The notes under the pieces are model-generated. The model did not search any database. It was given only the letters and a program-made list of their open reading frames with translations, and was not told the origin of the DNA. A stretch of 64,000 bases of DNA from Zhouia amylolytica (lineage in GTDB: Bacteria; Bacteroidota; Bacteroidia; Flavobacteriales; Flavobacteriaceae): the NCBI RefSeq assembly GCF_900116365.1, contig NZ_FPAG01000005.1:186001-250000 (forward strand), in the 5' to 3' direction. This document shows, piece by piece, positions 1-8,829 of the stretch (positions are counted from its first letter, which is position 1; each line of letters starts with the position of its first letter). Both the position numbers and the translations under genes were made by a program.

Positions 1-1466
1 CTTATTATGATTGGGAAAATACTTATAAGATTGTTCGTGAACTTCAACCTAATGCTATGCTTTTTAGTGATGCAGGTCCCGATACCCGCTGGTGTGGTAC
101 AGAGGAAGGATGGGTAGGAGAAACCAATTGGAGTACCTTGAATAGAGATGAGGTTTGGCCCGGATTTCCTGATTATCATGAATTAAGATATGGCCATGAA
201 GATGGAACTCACTGGGTGCCTGCAGAGGTAGATGTATCTGTTCGTCCAGGCTGGTTTTATCATAGATCTGAAGATCACAAGGTAAAGACATTACCCGAAA
301 TGCTAGATATTTATTATAATTCTGTAGGTAGAAACGCAACTTTGCTTTTAAATTTTCCTGTGGATAAACGTGGTCTTATTCATGAAACAGATGTGAATGT
401 TGTAACAGAGTTAGCAGAATCACTGAAAGAAGATTTTAAAAATAATCTTGCCAAAAAAGCAAAAATTCAGGCTACCCAGATTCGAGGGGGATCAAGTCTA
501 TATAATCCGGAAAAATTAATTGACGGTCATAAAGATACCTATTGGACAACGGATGATAATGTAACTAAGGCTTCTGTAACCCTTAGTTATGATAAGTCTG
601 TTGAGTTTAATAGACTTCTGGTTCAAGAGCATATTGAATTAGGACAAAGAGTTCAAGAATTTAGTATTGAAGCGTATGTTGATAGTAGCTGGAAAAAATT
701 GGGAGATTATACAACAATTGGGTATAAACGAATTTTACGTTTACCAACTGTTAAGGCTAGTCAAATAAGAATAAGTATTAATAAGTCCAAGGCATGTCCT
801 GTGTTATCAAACCTTGAATTATATAAAGCTCCAAAAGTCTACACAAAACCTATTATAAAAAGAGATAAGCAAGGCATGGTAAGAATAGAAAATGCTGATA
901 ATGAATTGGATATATTCTATACTCTTGATGGAAATGAACCAGATAAAGGTTCACTAAAATACAATGGACCCTTTACCATAGAAAATAAAGCTATAATTAA
1001 AGCTGTATCTATAGACCCAATTACAAGTAAGCGAAGTCCTGTAGCAAGTAGATCTTTTGATATTGCTAGGAAAAAATGGAATATTCTCGAGATTGAAGAT
1101 GAAAATGCTTTAAAAGTAATGGATGGGGAAGAGAATACTTCATGGGGACAATCAGCTAATAAATTACCAATAGATTTAAAAATAGATTTAGGTGAAAATC
1201 AAAAAATCAGAGGGTTTAAGTACCTCCCAGATCAAAATCGTTGGTCGTCAGGAATTATTATTGATTATAAATTCTACACTTCTAATGATGGAGAAAATTG
1301 GGAGTTACAAAGTGTAGGAGAATTTTCTAATATAAAAAACAGTCCTATATGGCAAACCAAAACTTTTGAAGCGGTTAATGCACGTTATATAAAGTTAAGT
1401 GCACTAAGAAATACCGATGGAAATTTTAAAGCTGGATATGCAGAAATAAATATAATAACCGAATAA
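1..1466 (+). CDS. GH29 alpha-L-fucosidase, C-terminal part (5' end outside window)
   Basis: The reading frame is open from position 3 with no stop upstream of the first internal ATG (57), so the true start lies left of the window. The visible 487 residues begin in the TIM barrel. The motif SDAGPDTRW followed by CGTEEGW resembles GH29 subfamily B enzymes (1,3/1,4-fucosidases acting on Lewis-type structures), where a nearby Glu is the acid/base; the nucleophile Asp would be off-window. After the barrel come an F5/8-type (discoidin) carbohydrate-binding module (about 459-840), a chitobiase/hexosaminidase C-terminal-like beta domain (about 849-1076, with IFYTLDGNEP) and a second F5/8-like module (about 1089-1463). 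It is followed after 4 bp by another GH29 gene, so they are surely co-transcribed. Likely periplasmic or surface-exposed. Family call is firm; linkage specificity is inference. Confidence 0.88.
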   Translation, partial: YYDWENTYKIVRELQPNAMLFSDAGPDTRWCGTEEGWVGETNWSTLNRDEVWPGFPDYHELRYGHEDGTHWVPAEVDVSVRPGWFYHRSEDHKVKTLPEMLDIYYNSVGRNATLLLNFPVDKRGLIHETDVNVVTELAESLKEDFKNNLAKKAKIQATQIRGGSSLYNPEKLIDGHKDTYWTTDDNVTKASVTLSYDKSVEFNRLLVQEHIELGQRVQEFSIEAYVDSSWKKLGDYTTIGYKRILRLPTVKASQIRISINKSKACPVLSNLELYKAPKVYTKPIIKRDKQGMVRIENADNELDIFYTLDGNEPDKGSLKYNGPFTIENKAIIKAVSIDPITSKRSPVASRSFDIARKKWNILEIEDENALKVMDGEENTSWGQSANKLPIDLKIDLGENQKIRGFKYLPDQNRWSSGIIIDYKFYTSNDGENWELQSVGEFSNIKNSPIWQTKTFEAVNARYIKLSALRNTDGNFKAGYAEINIITE

Positions 1467-1470
1467 CCTC

Positions 1471-2964
1471 ATGAAAAGAATTAATTTTTTACTATTAGCG
1501 ATTACCGTCTTTTTATTTTGTAATATAAAATGTGGATATAGTCAGTCTCAGAAAATAGAACCAAACTGGAATTCAATTGATAGTAGGCCGGTACCGGGCT
1601 GGTTTGAAGATGCTAAATTCGGTATATTTATTCATTGGGGCCCTTATTCTGTTCCTGCTTGGAGTCCCAAGGGAACATACTCTGAATGGTATCAATATTG
1701 GTTAGAAAGTAAATCTTTATTTGGAAATGGTAATTTTACTGGTACAGAAGTATTTGACCATCACGTTAAAACTTATGGCCCTCATTTTAGCTATTATAAT
1801 TTTGGGGATATGTTTAAAGCTAGAGATTTTGATGCAGAAAAATGGGCTAAATTATTTGAGGATGCAGGAGCTAAATATATGGTGATTACCTCTAAGCACC
1901 ATGATGGTTTTACACTATGGCCAAGTAAAACCGCAAACAAAACATGGGGCTTTCCTTGGAATGCTATGGATATAGGGCCGAAAAGAGACCTTTTAAAGGA
2001 GTTAGAGGTTGCTGTGAAAAAGACAGATGTAAAGTTTGGGACCTATTATTCTTTATACGAATGGTTTAATCCACTATGGAAAGAGGATAAGGAAAAATTT
2101 GCCCTAGAACATACCCATCCTCAGTTTAAAGATTTAGTAGAAAATTATAAACCAGATTTAATATGGTCTGATGGAGATTGGGATATAAGTCCTGAAAAAT
2201 GGCATTCTCAGGAGTTGTTAGCATGGCTATTTAATGAATCCGCCGTTGGAGATAAAGTTGTTGTGAATGATCGTTGGGGTGATGGAGTGAGATTTAATCA
2301 TGGAGGGTACTATACTACAGAGTATCAATCTGAATTAGACGGTAGTAGACCATGGGAAGAGTGCCGTGGAATTGGCTTTTCTTTTGGTTATAATGCAAAT
2401 GAAGACGCTTGGGATTATGCTTCCGAAAGAACCTTAATTTATCTTTTACTCAATGTAGTAAGCAATGGAGGGAACTTACTTTTGGATATAGGTCCGGATG
2501 CTAATGGTAATATACCTCCAATTATGCAGGATCGATTATTAGCAATTGGTGAATGGTTAAAAGTTAATGGTGAGGCTATTTACGGTACCAGAAAATGGGA
2601 TCGAGCTTGTCAGTGGTCCAAAAAAGGAAAGAAAAATTGGAAACCGGAAGATGCTCATTATTTACCGGCAGATTATATTTTAAAACAAACCATTGATCCT
2701 GAACCGGGATATGCAGTAAGAGAAATATTTTTCACTAAAAAAGGATCTGATGTTTATGCCATAGTTCCTAAATGGCAAAAAGATTCATTAATAATAAGAG
2801 ATATGAAAGTTTCAGAAAATACTGAAATTACGCTTTTAGGAACCTCTATTAAAATTGATTATCAACAAAAAGGTAAAAATGTGATTTTAGAGGTGCCGAA
2901 CTTAAGTCCTGATGAATTGCCATGTAAATATGCTTACGTTTTTAAAATTTCCAGTTTAAGATAA
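1471..2964 (+). CDS. GH29 alpha-L-fucosidase
   Basis: Complete 497-residue secreted fucosidase that releases terminal L-fucose with retention. A signal peptide occupies roughly residues 1-24 (hydrophobic FLLLAITVFLFC, then YSQS). Family hallmarks are GIFIHWGPYSVPAW near the N-terminus, SKHHDGFTLWPS, and DLIWSDGDWD, where Asp234 fits the GH29 catalytic nucleophile. The LLLNVVSNGGNLLLDIGPD stretch is also typical of the family. Length matches a single catalytic domain plus a short C-terminal beta-sandwich, with no binding modules, unlike its upstream neighbour. Start ATG at 1471 lies 4 bp after the previous stop. Two different fucosidases side by side suggest action on different linkages of one fucosylated glycan (inference). 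Confidence 0.93.
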   Translation: MKRINFLLLAITVFLFCNIKCGYSQSQKIEPNWNSIDSRPVPGWFEDAKFGIFIHWGPYSVPAWSPKGTYSEWYQYWLESKSLFGNGNFTGTEVFDHHVKTYGPHFSYYNFGDMFKARDFDAEKWAKLFEDAGAKYMVITSKHHDGFTLWPSKTANKTWGFPWNAMDIGPKRDLLKELEVAVKKTDVKFGTYYSLYEWFNPLWKEDKEKFALEHTHPQFKDLVENYKPDLIWSDGDWDISPEKWHSQELLAWLFNESAVGDKVVVNDRWGDGVRFNHGGYYTTEYQSELDGSRPWEECRGIGFSFGYNANEDAWDYASERTLIYLLLNVVSNGGNLLLDIGPDANGNIPPIMQDRLLAIGEWLKVNGEAIYGTRKWDRACQWSKKGKKNWKPEDAHYLPADYILKQTIDPEPGYAVREIFFTKKGSDVYAIVPKWQKDSLIIRDMKVSENTEITLLGTSIKIDYQQKGKNVILEVPNLSPDELPCKYAYVFKISSLR

Positions 2965-2985
2965 GAATAATTAATTTCAAAAATC

Positions 2986-5052
2986 ATGAATAATATTAAA
3001 GAAAATATTGTTTTTTATTTAGTTCTCATTATTGGATTTATTGGATTTTCTCAAGGCAATGAAAAGGAATTCGATTCACGTGAAGGGTCTAGACAGGTAC
3101 ATCTTGATTTTCATACTTCTGAAAAATTACTTGATATTGGAAGTAGTTGGAATAAAAAAGATTGGCAAAGTACTTTGAAGGCTGGAAATGTTAATTCTAT
3201 AAACATTTTTGCAAAAGGACACCATGGTTGGACTTACTACAATACAAAAATTGGTAAGCGTCATCCAAATTTAAATTTTGATTTATTTGGAGCGCAATTA
3301 GAAGCTTGTCATGAAATAGGGGTTACAGCGCAGGCTTATATAACTGTAGGCTGGAATGTGCTAGATGCTCGCGAACATCCAGAATGGGTTTCTACGGGAA
3401 AGGATGGAAAGAATAATTTTGCGAATTTGGAGGCTAAAAGTAGGCCAGGAGAACCCTTTCCTTGGGGGTGGCCTACGATGTACCCAGAAGGGCCTTATAT
3501 GGAACATTTATTAAAGCATACAGAAGAAATAGCTAAGAATTATGATGTTGATGGTTTTTGGTTTGATATTATTCCTGTTGGAAGTATTAATTATAATGAA
3601 TATAGTAAAAAAGACATGGAAGCTAATGGTATAGACTGGAATGATGAAGAGGAAGCCTGGAATTATCACTGTAAAAAAATGCATAGGTTTTTTCAAAAGA
3701 CAAATGCTATAATAAAAAAATATAAGCCAAATGCAACTATTTATTACAACTGGACTACACCAATAAGTAATAAACGAATTGTGGATGAACAGTATCATCA
3801 ATACAATACTAAGCAAGACTTAGAAGATTTGCCTACGACTTGGGCTGGTTATGATGTTTTTCCAGTTAGAGCTAAATATTATGCTAATACAGGTAAGCCT
3901 ATTGTTGCAATGAGTGGCAAATTTCATTCCGCATGGGGCGAATTTGGAGGCTTTAAACATAAAGATGCTATTTTATATGAAGCAGCCAGTATGCTGTCAT
4001 ATGGTGCTATGGCTAATTTTGGGGATCAATTACATCCTACAGGTAAACTAGAAGAGGCAACTTATGACAATATTGGTTACGCTTATAAATATATTAAGAA
4101 GATTGAAGACTATAGTATGAATGCTAAACATTTAGCAAAGACTGCTATTTGGTTAAGTTTTACCGGACGTGATAATGACCTCACAAAAATGTTATTGGAG
4201 AAGCAGGTCAATTTTGTGGTGGCAAATAATTTAGAAGATTGGAGTGATTTGCAATTGATAATATTACATAGTGGGGTAAAATTAAATGAAGAAGAAACCA
4301 AAAGAATACAATCGTTTTTAGATAGTGGCGGAAAGTTGTTTGTAATGGAGAAAGGAGCTTTCGAAAATGGAAAATGGAAGTTTGATATTGGAGCCAATTA
4401 TTTGGGTAAGGCAACTGCTGATGTAGATTATACTTTGGTTTCAGATATTTTATCTGAAGATTTAGTACAATCACCATTTTTAAATCGTATCCCTGCAGTA
4501 AAAGTCGAGCCCAAGCCAAGTACAAAAGTCTTAGCCGAAATTTATGAGCCATATTTTAATAGAACTGTAGAGCATTGGACATCTCACGATAACACCCCTT
4601 ACAAGACAGAAGCAGCCACTCATCCAGCATTGATTAAGAACGGTAATATCGTTTGGACAGCACATCAATTGGAATACAATTATGGGAAAGAGGGATCAAG
4701 AGTACATAAACAACTTTTTTATAATGCATTAAAACTTTTATTAACAGATACCTATGTTGAGGTAAATATGCCAAGTTCTGGTCGAGTGAATCTATTACAT
4801 CAACCGCAAAATGATCGATATATAGTTCACTTAACCTATGCAACTCCACATCAAAGAGGGAGAGCAAAAGTAATAGAGGACTTAGTAACATTATACCACA
4901 TTCCTGTGCGAGTTAAGTTTGATAAAAGAATAAAAAAGGTATACACGGTAACTGACAAAGTGGAACTACCAGTAAAAAGGTTGGGTGACAGGTTGGAGGT
5001 AATTGTCCCAGAATTAACTTGTCATCAAGCGTTAGTGTTTGAATATGAATAA
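2986..5052 (+). CDS. putative glycoside hydrolase, GHL6/GH151-like (possible alpha-L-fucosidase)
   Basis: A 688-residue secreted protein with a signal peptide (about 1-24) and a TIM-barrel front half. The segment DVDGFWFDIIPVG at residues 187-199 puts Asp194 at the end of a beta strand in the position of a retaining nucleophile. Residues about 385-480 look like the beta-galactosidase trimerisation (GATase1-like) fold, followed by a C-terminal beta domain. This order fits the 'hypothetical glycosyl hydrolase 6' family, part of which is now GH151, a family of alpha-L-fucosidases. The location, 21 bp after a GH29 gene and before a GH20 gene, supports a fucosidase role. The family assignment is from memory of motifs and context, not a search; a beta-galactosidase-like activity is the main alternative. 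Confidence 0.6.
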   Translation: MNNIKENIVFYLVLIIGFIGFSQGNEKEFDSREGSRQVHLDFHTSEKLLDIGSSWNKKDWQSTLKAGNVNSINIFAKGHHGWTYYNTKIGKRHPNLNFDLFGAQLEACHEIGVTAQAYITVGWNVLDAREHPEWVSTGKDGKNNFANLEAKSRPGEPFPWGWPTMYPEGPYMEHLLKHTEEIAKNYDVDGFWFDIIPVGSINYNEYSKKDMEANGIDWNDEEEAWNYHCKKMHRFFQKTNAIIKKYKPNATIYYNWTTPISNKRIVDEQYHQYNTKQDLEDLPTTWAGYDVFPVRAKYYANTGKPIVAMSGKFHSAWGEFGGFKHKDAILYEAASMLSYGAMANFGDQLHPTGKLEEATYDNIGYAYKYIKKIEDYSMNAKHLAKTAIWLSFTGRDNDLTKMLLEKQVNFVVANNLEDWSDLQLIILHSGVKLNEEETKRIQSFLDSGGKLFVMEKGAFENGKWKFDIGANYLGKATADVDYTLVSDILSEDLVQSPFLNRIPAVKVEPKPSTKVLAEIYEPYFNRTVEHWTSHDNTPYKTEAATHPALIKNGNIVWTAHQLEYNYGKEGSRVHKQLFYNALKLLLTDTYVEVNMPSSGRVNLLHQPQNDRYIVHLTYATPHQRGRAKVIEDLVTLYHIPVRVKFDKRIKKVYTVTDKVELPVKRLGDRLEVIVPELTCHQALVFEYE

Positions 5053-5151
5053 AAATTGATTTATTGCAATTTAAATAATAACGATTTAAAAGTCTATCAT
5101 TTTTTACTTGGGTAGACTAGCTAATTGAAATTGATAATAATGATTGAAATA

Positions 5152-6753
5152 ATGAAAAGGTTAAAAATATTTTGGTTCTTGACATTGGTATTGACAGTTT
5201 TAAATGGATTTGCTCAATATGCTAAGGTGATACCTCAACCATTGGAGGTTGAATTTAATGAAGGGATTTTCAAAATAGCCTCTAATGTTAAAATAGTTAG
5301 AGGTGAGAACACCTTCAATGCTGAATATTTACAAAATCTTCTCAAGGAAGATTATGATTTAAATTTAAAAATTTCGCGTAAAGGGAATAAAGGAATCATA
5401 CTTGAAGTTGATAATTCACTTACGGAGCAGGTAGGGGAGGAAGGATACACTCTTAATGTTCAAGGGAATAAAATAGAATTAAAAGCACCAAATTCAAAAG
5501 GTATATTTTATGCGATTCAGACTCTTAGGCAGCTTATTAATAGTGAAGGAGAGGTAGCTAAGGTAAGAATCACCGATAAACCAAGGTTTAAATGGAGGGC
5601 ATTTATGTTGGATGAAGCTCGTTATTTTAAGGGCAAAAATCAAGTAAAGAAACTTCTCGATCAGATGGCAATTCTTAAAATGAATGTATTTCATTGGCAT
5701 TTAACTGATGATCAAGGCTGGAGAATAGAAATTAAAAAATACCCTAAACTTACCCAAGTTGGTGGTTTCCGAAGTAATAGTCAAATTGGAGGGTGGGATA
5801 GTGAAAAAAGGTCAAATGTTTCTCATGGAGGTTTCTATACCCAGGATGAAATAAAAGAAATTATTTCTTACGCCTCAGAACGTAACATAACTATTATACC
5901 AGAAATAGAAATGCCTGGACATGCCTCTGCCGCAATTGCGGCTTATCCATGGTTAGGTACTTTGGGAAAACTTAAGGAAGTACCGGTAGTTTTTGGCAAA
6001 CTTCCAGATTCATATAATGTTGCAGATCCTCGTGTTTACAAATTTTTAGAGGATATTTTACTAGAGGTAATGCATTTGTTTCCTGCAAAAACTATTCATA
6101 TTGGAGGAGATGAAGTAAAGTTTGAAGCATGGAAAGAAAATAAATTTGTTCAAAAGTTTATGGAAGATAATGAATTGAACAGTCCTACTGACCTTCAAAT
6201 TTTTTTCACGAATAAGATATCTAATTTATTGGAGAATTATAACCATCGCATGATGGGATGGAATGAAATTTTAGGAGGAAATGTTCATGAATGGCAAAAA
6301 AAAGAAGACATTGTTTCTAAAGAGCAGCTAGCCCCAAATACTATTGTTCATTTTTGGAAAGGAAATCTAGACATGGTGACAGATGCGGTTAAAAGGGGAT
6401 ATGATATTGTAAATTCATATCATGTCTATACTTATTTAGATTACAATTATAGTTATATCCCAATTGAAAAGTCATATGAATTTGATCCGATCCCAATTGG
6501 CTTGGATAAAAAGTATCATGAAAAGGTACTAGGTTTAGGATGCCAAATGTGGGGTGAGTGGATACCTACGGTTAAAGATATGGATCGAATGATTTTTCCG
6601 AGAATAGCGGCATATGCAGAAGTGGGATGGACGTCTAAAAAGCGTAAAAATTTTAAAGTTTTTATTGATAATCTAAATCCTATTTTACAAAAATGGAAAG
6701 AAGAGGGGATCAATTGTGCTGATAAATATAGGGAAGTAGACTTTAAAAAATAA
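5152..6753 (+). CDS. GH20 beta-N-acetylhexosaminidase
   Basis: Secreted enzyme removing terminal beta-GlcNAc or beta-GalNAc by substrate-assisted catalysis. I place the start at ATG 5152 because it gives a clean signal peptide (MKRLKIFWFLTLVLTVLNG, then FAQ); a longer frame opens at TTG 5125 and ATG 5140. The N-terminal GH20b-like alpha/beta domain covers about 25-145. The catalytic barrel shows FHWHLTDDQGWRIEIK, PEIEMPGHASAA and IHIGGDEV, with the Asp320-Glu321 pair as the catalytic residues. WGEWIP near the C-terminus supplies the usual Trp lining the sugar pocket. About 534 residues is normal for a minimal GH20. Last gene of the fucosidase cluster; a second, different GH20 lies at 60398-62443. 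Confidence 0.94.
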   Translation: MKRLKIFWFLTLVLTVLNGFAQYAKVIPQPLEVEFNEGIFKIASNVKIVRGENTFNAEYLQNLLKEDYDLNLKISRKGNKGIILEVDNSLTEQVGEEGYTLNVQGNKIELKAPNSKGIFYAIQTLRQLINSEGEVAKVRITDKPRFKWRAFMLDEARYFKGKNQVKKLLDQMAILKMNVFHWHLTDDQGWRIEIKKYPKLTQVGGFRSNSQIGGWDSEKRSNVSHGGFYTQDEIKEIISYASERNITIIPEIEMPGHASAAIAAYPWLGTLGKLKEVPVVFGKLPDSYNVADPRVYKFLEDILLEVMHLFPAKTIHIGGDEVKFEAWKENKFVQKFMEDNELNSPTDLQIFFTNKISNLLENYNHRMMGWNEILGGNVHEWQKKEDIVSKEQLAPNTIVHFWKGNLDMVTDAVKRGYDIVNSYHVYTYLDYNYSYIPIEKSYEFDPIPIGLDKKYHEKVLGLGCQMWGEWIPTVKDMDRMIFPRIAAYAEVGWTSKKRKNFKVFIDNLNPILQKWKEEGINCADKYREVDFKK

Positions 6754-6912
6754 TTAGTAGAGCTTAAAGGTGTTAAGTATACTGAAGGGGTGCCCTTAAT
6801 TGTAATATTATGGATTAGGTTGACTTTCATTTCATATGATCAATAGTGGTAAAACAAGTGCTGGGGAGCCATTATTATAATATCCATTGGTAATATTTTT
6901 TCTTATTAATAA

Positions 6913-7359
6913 AGAAATTTTAGGTTCAACCATCATGGCTATCCCAGAGTTGTGATATTACAAGCGGTTTATTTTAAATTGCGATTCACTTTGAGCTATC
7001 GGGATGTGGTAGAATTAATGGCAATAAGAGGAATGAAAGTAGATCGTTCTACGATTCAGCGATGGGTTTTAATGTTTTCGAAAGAAGTAGAGAGAAAAAT
7101 GCATAAAAGAAAACGTAGTATTAGTCATAGTTGGCGAATGGATGAAACCTATGTCAAGGTAGGAGGGATGTATCGCTATTTGTATAGATCAATATAGAAT
7201 AGTGGTAAACCCAGGGTAATTAATATTGATAAAAGTGGTGTTAATACCTCAGTTTTAAAAACATGGAATAATTGTAGTTGTACAGTGAAAAAGATAAAAA
7301 CCCATCAATGTAGGTGCCTGAATAATATACCTTTAGAGGTATCTTTATTAAAATTGTAG
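6913..7359 (+). pseudogene. IS6-family transposase remnant, internally deleted
   Basis: In one frame from just after the stop at 6910-6912 the sequence reads FNHHGYPRVVILQAVYFKLR, then a helix-turn-helix region (SYRDVVELMAIRGMKVDRST) and the start of the DDE domain (SWRMDETYVKVGGMYRYLYR), which is the IS6/IS26-type N-terminal half. A stop at 7195-7197 ends the open part. The same frame then continues with NSGKPRVINIDKSG and KTHQCRCLNNI, which match the later DDE region (an Asp in a PRVINIDKSG-like block, and the QC-LNNI block), and ends at 7359. A block of roughly 40-50 residues expected between YRSI and NSGKPRV is missing, as is the terminal Glu region, so the gene is dead. No convincing terminal inverted repeats were seen. 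Confidence 0.85.
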
Positions 7360-7501
7360 AAGTAATATTATCTTTGCGATTAAATGAAAGTCAAAAATAA
7401 CTTTTTGGCCTATTTTTTGATACTAGGTCAACTAATCGGTCAACAAATTATGATTTGCAGGTTGTTAAGTCAATAAAATTAGTACTTGCGAGATAGGTTC
7501 G

Positions 7502-7588
7502 AATCCTGCCGCAATCACTTTAAGCAGGAAACTACGCTTTATGCGTGGTTTTTTGTTTTTACGAAAAAAGTGAAATGGTTTTTATCTT
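7502..7588. repeat. 87-bp direct repeat, copy 1 (tRNA 3'-end-like plus terminator)
   Basis: The 87 bp here recur at 7674-7760, offset exactly 172 bp with no gaps and only about half a dozen mismatches. Copy 1 is preceded by GGTTCGAA, so that together with the repeat it reads like a T-arm and acceptor end of a tRNA (GGTTCGAATCCTGCCGCAATCA). No matching 5' acceptor strand, D-arm or anticodon arm lies upstream, so it is not a working tRNA. The repeat carries an intrinsic-terminator hairpin. Confidence 0.85.
7529..7554 (+). terminator. intrinsic terminator in repeat copy 1
   Basis: AAACTACGC (7529-7537), loop TTTAT, GCGTGGTTT, then a T run. The stem pairs over 9 bp with one G-T wobble, where copy 2 has a C-G pair instead, so the stem has been preserved despite the change. 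Confidence 0.75.
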
Positions 7589-7673
7589 TTTGAATAAAAC
7601 AAAAAATTAGAACAGCTTTAGCTGTTTGGGTTTCCTATTTACAAATGGGCATTGTACAGGGATCATTTATAAT

Positions 7674-7760
7674 AATCCTGCCGCAATCACTTTAAGCAGG
7701 AAACCACGCTTTATGCGTGGTTTTTTGCTTTTATGAAAAAATTGAAATGGTTATTATCTT
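7674..7760. repeat. 87-bp direct repeat, copy 2
   Basis: Second copy of the repeat at 7502-7588. It lacks the preceding GGTTCG, so the tRNA resemblance starts later. Its right end runs 7 bp into the stop-codon end of the minus-strand DUF6090 gene. Confidence 0.85.
7701..7726 (+). terminator. intrinsic terminator in repeat copy 2
   Basis: AAACCACGC, loop TTTAT, GCGTGGTTT forms a perfect 9-bp stem followed by T residues. It lies just downstream of the minus-strand gene ending at 7754 and, since AAA precedes the stem, could terminate in both directions. Confidence 0.75.
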
Positions 7761-8500
7761 TTAGATACCAGGTAAGCATCAATTTCATTATGTAGTGAAT
7801 TTGCTTCAGCTTTAAAATCATTTACAAACTTTTGTATTCTCTTTTTTCTGAATAAATAGATTCGCAACATATTTCTCCCTTTAACAGAAGATATTTGATC
7901 AATTAGCATTTTTCTTTGCTCAGCATCATTTTGAATAAATGGGAATTTTTCATCTAAATATGTCGTTTCAAAAGAAGGGTTATAATACCAGAACTCTGAT
8001 TCTTTCAAGGTATATTCCTCATCCCACGAAACGAAACTTAAATAGCGAATTGAAGTGGTTGTGTAATATTTGTTTATTTTAAAGAATAGATCTTCATCAA
8101 TATGTTTGGAGAACTTTTCAATATTTAATTTATGGAATGTTTCATCTACTATTTTTTTGTTGAGTAGAAATGGTTGGATTAATGTAACGAGTGAGTCTGT
8201 AGAAAGATCATCATACTTTAACCTTTCGAGCAAGACTCTTTTTCTATTTTGATGTTCTTCTAGAAAATTATTGTAATCATTAAAATTGATTTCATCCAGT
8301 TTCAGATCTGCTGTAAGGGATTGCAGGTATTCATATGCTGTTTCCCTTTCGATTCGATCAACATTCCAATTATTGATTTGAAGGGCAATCAGAATGCCAA
8401 TTACTACGAGAATTATTTCACCAATAGCATAGATTATATATTGACTAAGCTTATTTTCCGAAAGTAGTTTTTGTCTGATTCTTCTAAAGAGTTTAATCAT
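7754..8500 (-). CDS. DUF6090-type membrane protein
   Basis: A 248-residue protein with a basic N-terminus (IKLFRRIRQKLLSENKLSQY), one transmembrane helix at about 21-42 (YAIGEIILVVIGILIALQIN) and the NNWN motif directly after it, followed by a charged, helical, probably periplasmic part. This N-terminal pattern is the signature of a family found in many copies in Flavobacteriia and annotated as DUF6090; function unknown. Its stop codon lies within repeat copy 2. No partner gene is evident: it is isolated between the IS scar and the GntR regulator. Confidence 0.8.
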   Translation of the reverse strand: MIKLFRRIRQKLLSENKLSQYIIYAIGEIILVVIGILIALQINNWNVDRIERETAYEYLQSLTADLKLDEINFNDYNNFLEEHQNRKRVLLERLKYDDLSTDSLVTLIQPFLLNKKIVDETFHKLNIEKFSKHIDEDLFFKINKYYTTTSIRYLSFVSWDEEYTLKESEFWYYNPSFETTYLDEKFPFIQNDAEQRKMLIDQISSVKGRNMLRIYLFRKKRIQKFVNDFKAEANSLHNEIDAYLVSKR

Positions 8501-8829
8501 AATTAGATGTTGATTTTAGTCTAACAATACTCGTATATCAACTCCTTGTTGGACTAATTTTTCATAGATGCTTCTCTACAAATCTAATAGATTTATTAAT
8601 TCAATAAAATTATATTTCTATGTAATTATTTGATTTTCTGACGTTTTAATATTGATGTGTCCTTTGGGATGGCCTTTGAAATGATGAAGTGTGAAATTTT
8701 TTTGGACATCAAATAATCCGATAAGGAAAATTAAAAATCAATTCTTTCTTATTAATATTGTTGTATCCTTAATTTTTACAGTTAATTTTATCTCAGCGGT
8801 AATAGAGAGAAATCATTAAATAAATTGTT
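8501..8829. other. intergenic region with a 12-bp inverted repeat
   Basis: This divergent spacer should hold promoters for the DUF6090 gene and the GntR regulator. The only clear structure is TTAGTCTAACAA (8516-8527) paired with TTGTTGGACTAA (8546-8557), 12 bp with one G-T wobble and followed by TTTTT. It sits 15 bp upstream of the DUF6090 start codon. It could be a terminator for plus-strand read-through or an operator. I saw no clear TAnnTTTG element. Confidence 0.5.

Noticed and set aside
3511-3816. Long minus-strand open frame inside the GH151-like gene, and similar antisense frames throughout
   Set aside because: These lie fully opposite well-conserved coding regions and have low-complexity translations without motifs; they are shadows.
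7470-7522. A complete tRNA gene ending in GGTTCGAATCCTGCCGCAATCA
   Set aside because: The T-stem pairs poorly beyond three bases, and no 5' acceptor strand complementary to CCGCAAT, D-arm or anticodon arm is present upstream.
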